Source of the DNA: an uncultured Agathobacter sp.
GTDB taxonomy: Bacteria; Bacillota; Clostridia; Lachnospirales; Lachnospiraceae
Assembly (NCBI GenBank): GCA_934359755.1
Contig: CAKRLV010000058.1
Span: 1 to 5,567 of the forward strand
Length of the DNA stretch: 5,567 nucleotides
Direction of reading: 5' to 3'
Under the pieces are notes generated by a model. That model saw only the letters and a program-made list of their open reading frames with translations. It was not told the origin of the DNA and searched no databases. Within the stretch, counting starts at the first letter, position 1, and every line of letters starts with the position of its first letter. Of the stretch, positions 4,651 through 5,567 are shown in pieces. The position numbers and the translations under genes were made by a program.

Positions 4651-5421
4651 TTACCAGTTAATCAATGAATCAGATATTGATGTTCTTCCATTTTCTCCGA
4701 AATCATTAACAGTTTTTTCAAAATCATAAATCAATAGTTCCGGTTTATTTCTAACACATTCCTTGATACATTGACCAGATTTTCCAAAAACCATTGTCGG
4801 TGCCGTTTGAAAAGGCGAGGTAGCATTTACTGAAATAGTAGTAGTAACATTTTCAACTGCACGGGTTTGCAGATGTCCTCTAATCATACTATATCGTTCC
4901 TTGTCATCCGTATCCGCTACATCATAAAACAAAACCACATTTATGTCGGTATTTCTTTTATACATTTCTCTGAAAAATTCGGGAAATCTTATTTCAAAAC
5001 AAATTCTAATTCCAAACACAACCCCATCTATCTCAACTATTCCATCACTATTCCCTTTTGCAAAATTATCATTATCCCATCCCCATAAAGCCCGCTTGTC
5101 ATAAGACTTGATTTGTTTATTAGGCTGAAATAGTAATGCTCTATTATATATTTCTTTTTCTTTAAATATGGTTCCGACAATAAAAGAAATATCATTTTGG
5201 TCAGCTACCGATTGAAGTCTATCACACATTGACTGCACAAGGTTAAAATTGACACATGATGAATTTGATATATCTCTAGGTGGATATCCTGTTAGTGAAC
5301 ATTCTGGAAATATCAGTAATTGAACATCTTTATGTTTTGCTAAATATATTGCTTTTTCTATTTCTTTATAATTCTCATTTACATCTCCAGATATCGCAAA
5401 TTGATACGCTCCAATTCTCAT
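4651..5421 (-). CDS. Nitrilase-superfamily carbon-nitrogen hydrolase (amidase/carbamoylase type)
   Basis: The 256-residue product starts at ATG 5419-5421 with AAGGAG 11 bases upstream. It shows the catalytic triad of the superfamily: Glu40 in LLIFPECSLTGYPP, Lys109 in YDKRALWGWD, and Cys141 in GIRICFEIRFPEFF. These sit in normal order and spacing. Other usual features are the N-terminal MRIGAYQFA strand, the RGHLQTRAVEN segment (181-191) typical near the active-site end, and the C-terminal VFGKSGQ loop (211-217). Length fits a single-domain omega-amidase/N-carbamoyl-amino-acid amidohydrolase-like enzyme, cytosolic, hydrolysing a non-peptide C-N bond with release of ammonia. Cys141-Phe-Glu within an ICFEIRFPE context is common in small amidases, so true nitrile substrates are unlikely. 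It lies between a GNAT gene and the racemase-family gene on the same strand. Substrate cannot be deduced. Confidence 0.9.
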   Translation of the reverse strand: MRIGAYQFAISGDVNENYKEIEKAIYLAKHKDVQLLIFPECSLTGYPPRDISNSSCVNFNLVQSMCDRLQSVADQNDISFIVGTIFKEKEIYNRALLFQPNKQIKSYDKRALWGWDNDNFAKGNSDGIVEIDGVVFGIRICFEIRFPEFFREMYKRNTDINVVLFYDVADTDDKERYSMIRGHLQTRAVENVTTTISVNATSPFQTAPTMVFGKSGQCIKECVRNKPELLIYDFEKTVNDFGENGRTSISDSLINW

Positions 5422-5491
5422 TTATCAATCATCTCCTTTTCCGCAGTAAGCTAAAACATTTACAGCTATATAAGCTGGAACTTACAAGTAT

Positions 5492-5567
5492 CTATAATTT
5501 ACAAATCATAATATATTCTTCATCATTTTCATCAACAATTTCAAATCCTATCTTCCTATACATACGG
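5492..5567 (-). CDS. GNAT-family acetyltransferase, C-terminal fragment (runs off the window)
   Basis: Twenty-four codons and a TAG (5492-5494) are visible, reading RMYRKIGFEIVDENDEEYIM and ending ICKL. The 'Y.K.GFE......YIM...L' ending is the usual last helix and beta strand of GCN5-related N-acetyltransferases, which transfer acetyl from acetyl-CoA to amines. The catalytic core and acetyl-CoA-binding loop lie outside the window, so substrate class is unknown. The nitrilase gene starts 70 bases downstream on the same strand with no strong terminator between them, so co-transcription is possible; a 15-base palindrome with 5-base arms (5463-5477) is the only structure in the gap. Confidence 0.72.
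   Translation of the reverse strand, partial: RMYRKIGFEIVDENDEEYIMICKL

Noticed and set aside
4867..5088. 73-codon plus-strand frame
   Set aside because: Antisense to the active-site region of the C-N hydrolase; no motif or ribosome site.
1..5567. CRISPR array, tRNA or rRNA
   Set aside because: No regularly spaced direct repeats, no cloverleaf-like segment with a GGTTCGA-type T-loop in a tRNA context, and no rRNA-like stretch were seen on reading both strands.

Overview
The window reads as low-GC Firmicutes DNA, most likely a gut Clostridia/Lachnospiraceae-type genome. The grounds are AT-rich codons, strong AGGAGG ribosome binding sites, near-consensus sigma-A promoters, and DUF6040, AbiEi and tyrosine-integrase sequences of the kind carried by integrative elements in that group. 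This assignment rests on family resemblance and composition, not on a search. All intact genes lie on the minus strand. The only plus-strand gene is a dead integrase.

Left part (1-1231) is worn mobile-element DNA. In transcription order (right to left) it holds: a short coding-looking scrap (about 1158-1235); the first ~28 codons of a DUF4186 gene; a 5'-truncated, frameshifted DUF6040 membrane protein; a 59-residue two-helix membrane protein (195-374) that touches the DUF6040 stop; and the N-terminal 37 codons of an AbiEi-type antitoxin, cut by the window edge. A 46-bp near-perfect palindrome sits directly in front of the antitoxin and covers its ribosome binding site.

Middle part (1232-3193) is a compact self-regulated redox operon. 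A textbook promoter (TTGACA, 17 bp, TATAAT) overlaps a 17+3+17 bp palindromic operator. Behind it come a TetR repressor, a flavodoxin-fold iron-sulfur flavoprotein-like oxidoreductase with a CX2CX2CX5C cluster motif, and a four-helix membrane protein with two symmetric His-X13-His pairs (predicted b-type hemes) and a C-terminal covalent FMN-binding domain (SGAT site). The inferred function is regulated electron transfer from a cytosolic flavin/Fe-S protein, through membrane heme, to an extracytoplasmic flavin. This is the most interesting unit in the window.

Right of the operon (about 3269-3719, plus strand) is a tyrosine recombinase pseudogene with one frameshifting deletion, one amber stop and a second deletion that removes the catalytic H-x-x-R box. 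A large imperfect hairpin (3727-3776) follows. The redox operon is therefore framed on both sides by decayed mobile-element genes.

The right part (3858-5567) is a separate minus-strand group: the C-terminus of a GNAT acetyltransferase, a nitrilase-superfamily amidohydrolase with an intact Glu-Lys-Cys triad, and an aspartate/glutamate racemase-family protein with its own promoter. In the last of these the first of the two catalytic cysteines is replaced by alanine. The three could act on one small amino-acid-like substrate, but the sequence does not identify it.
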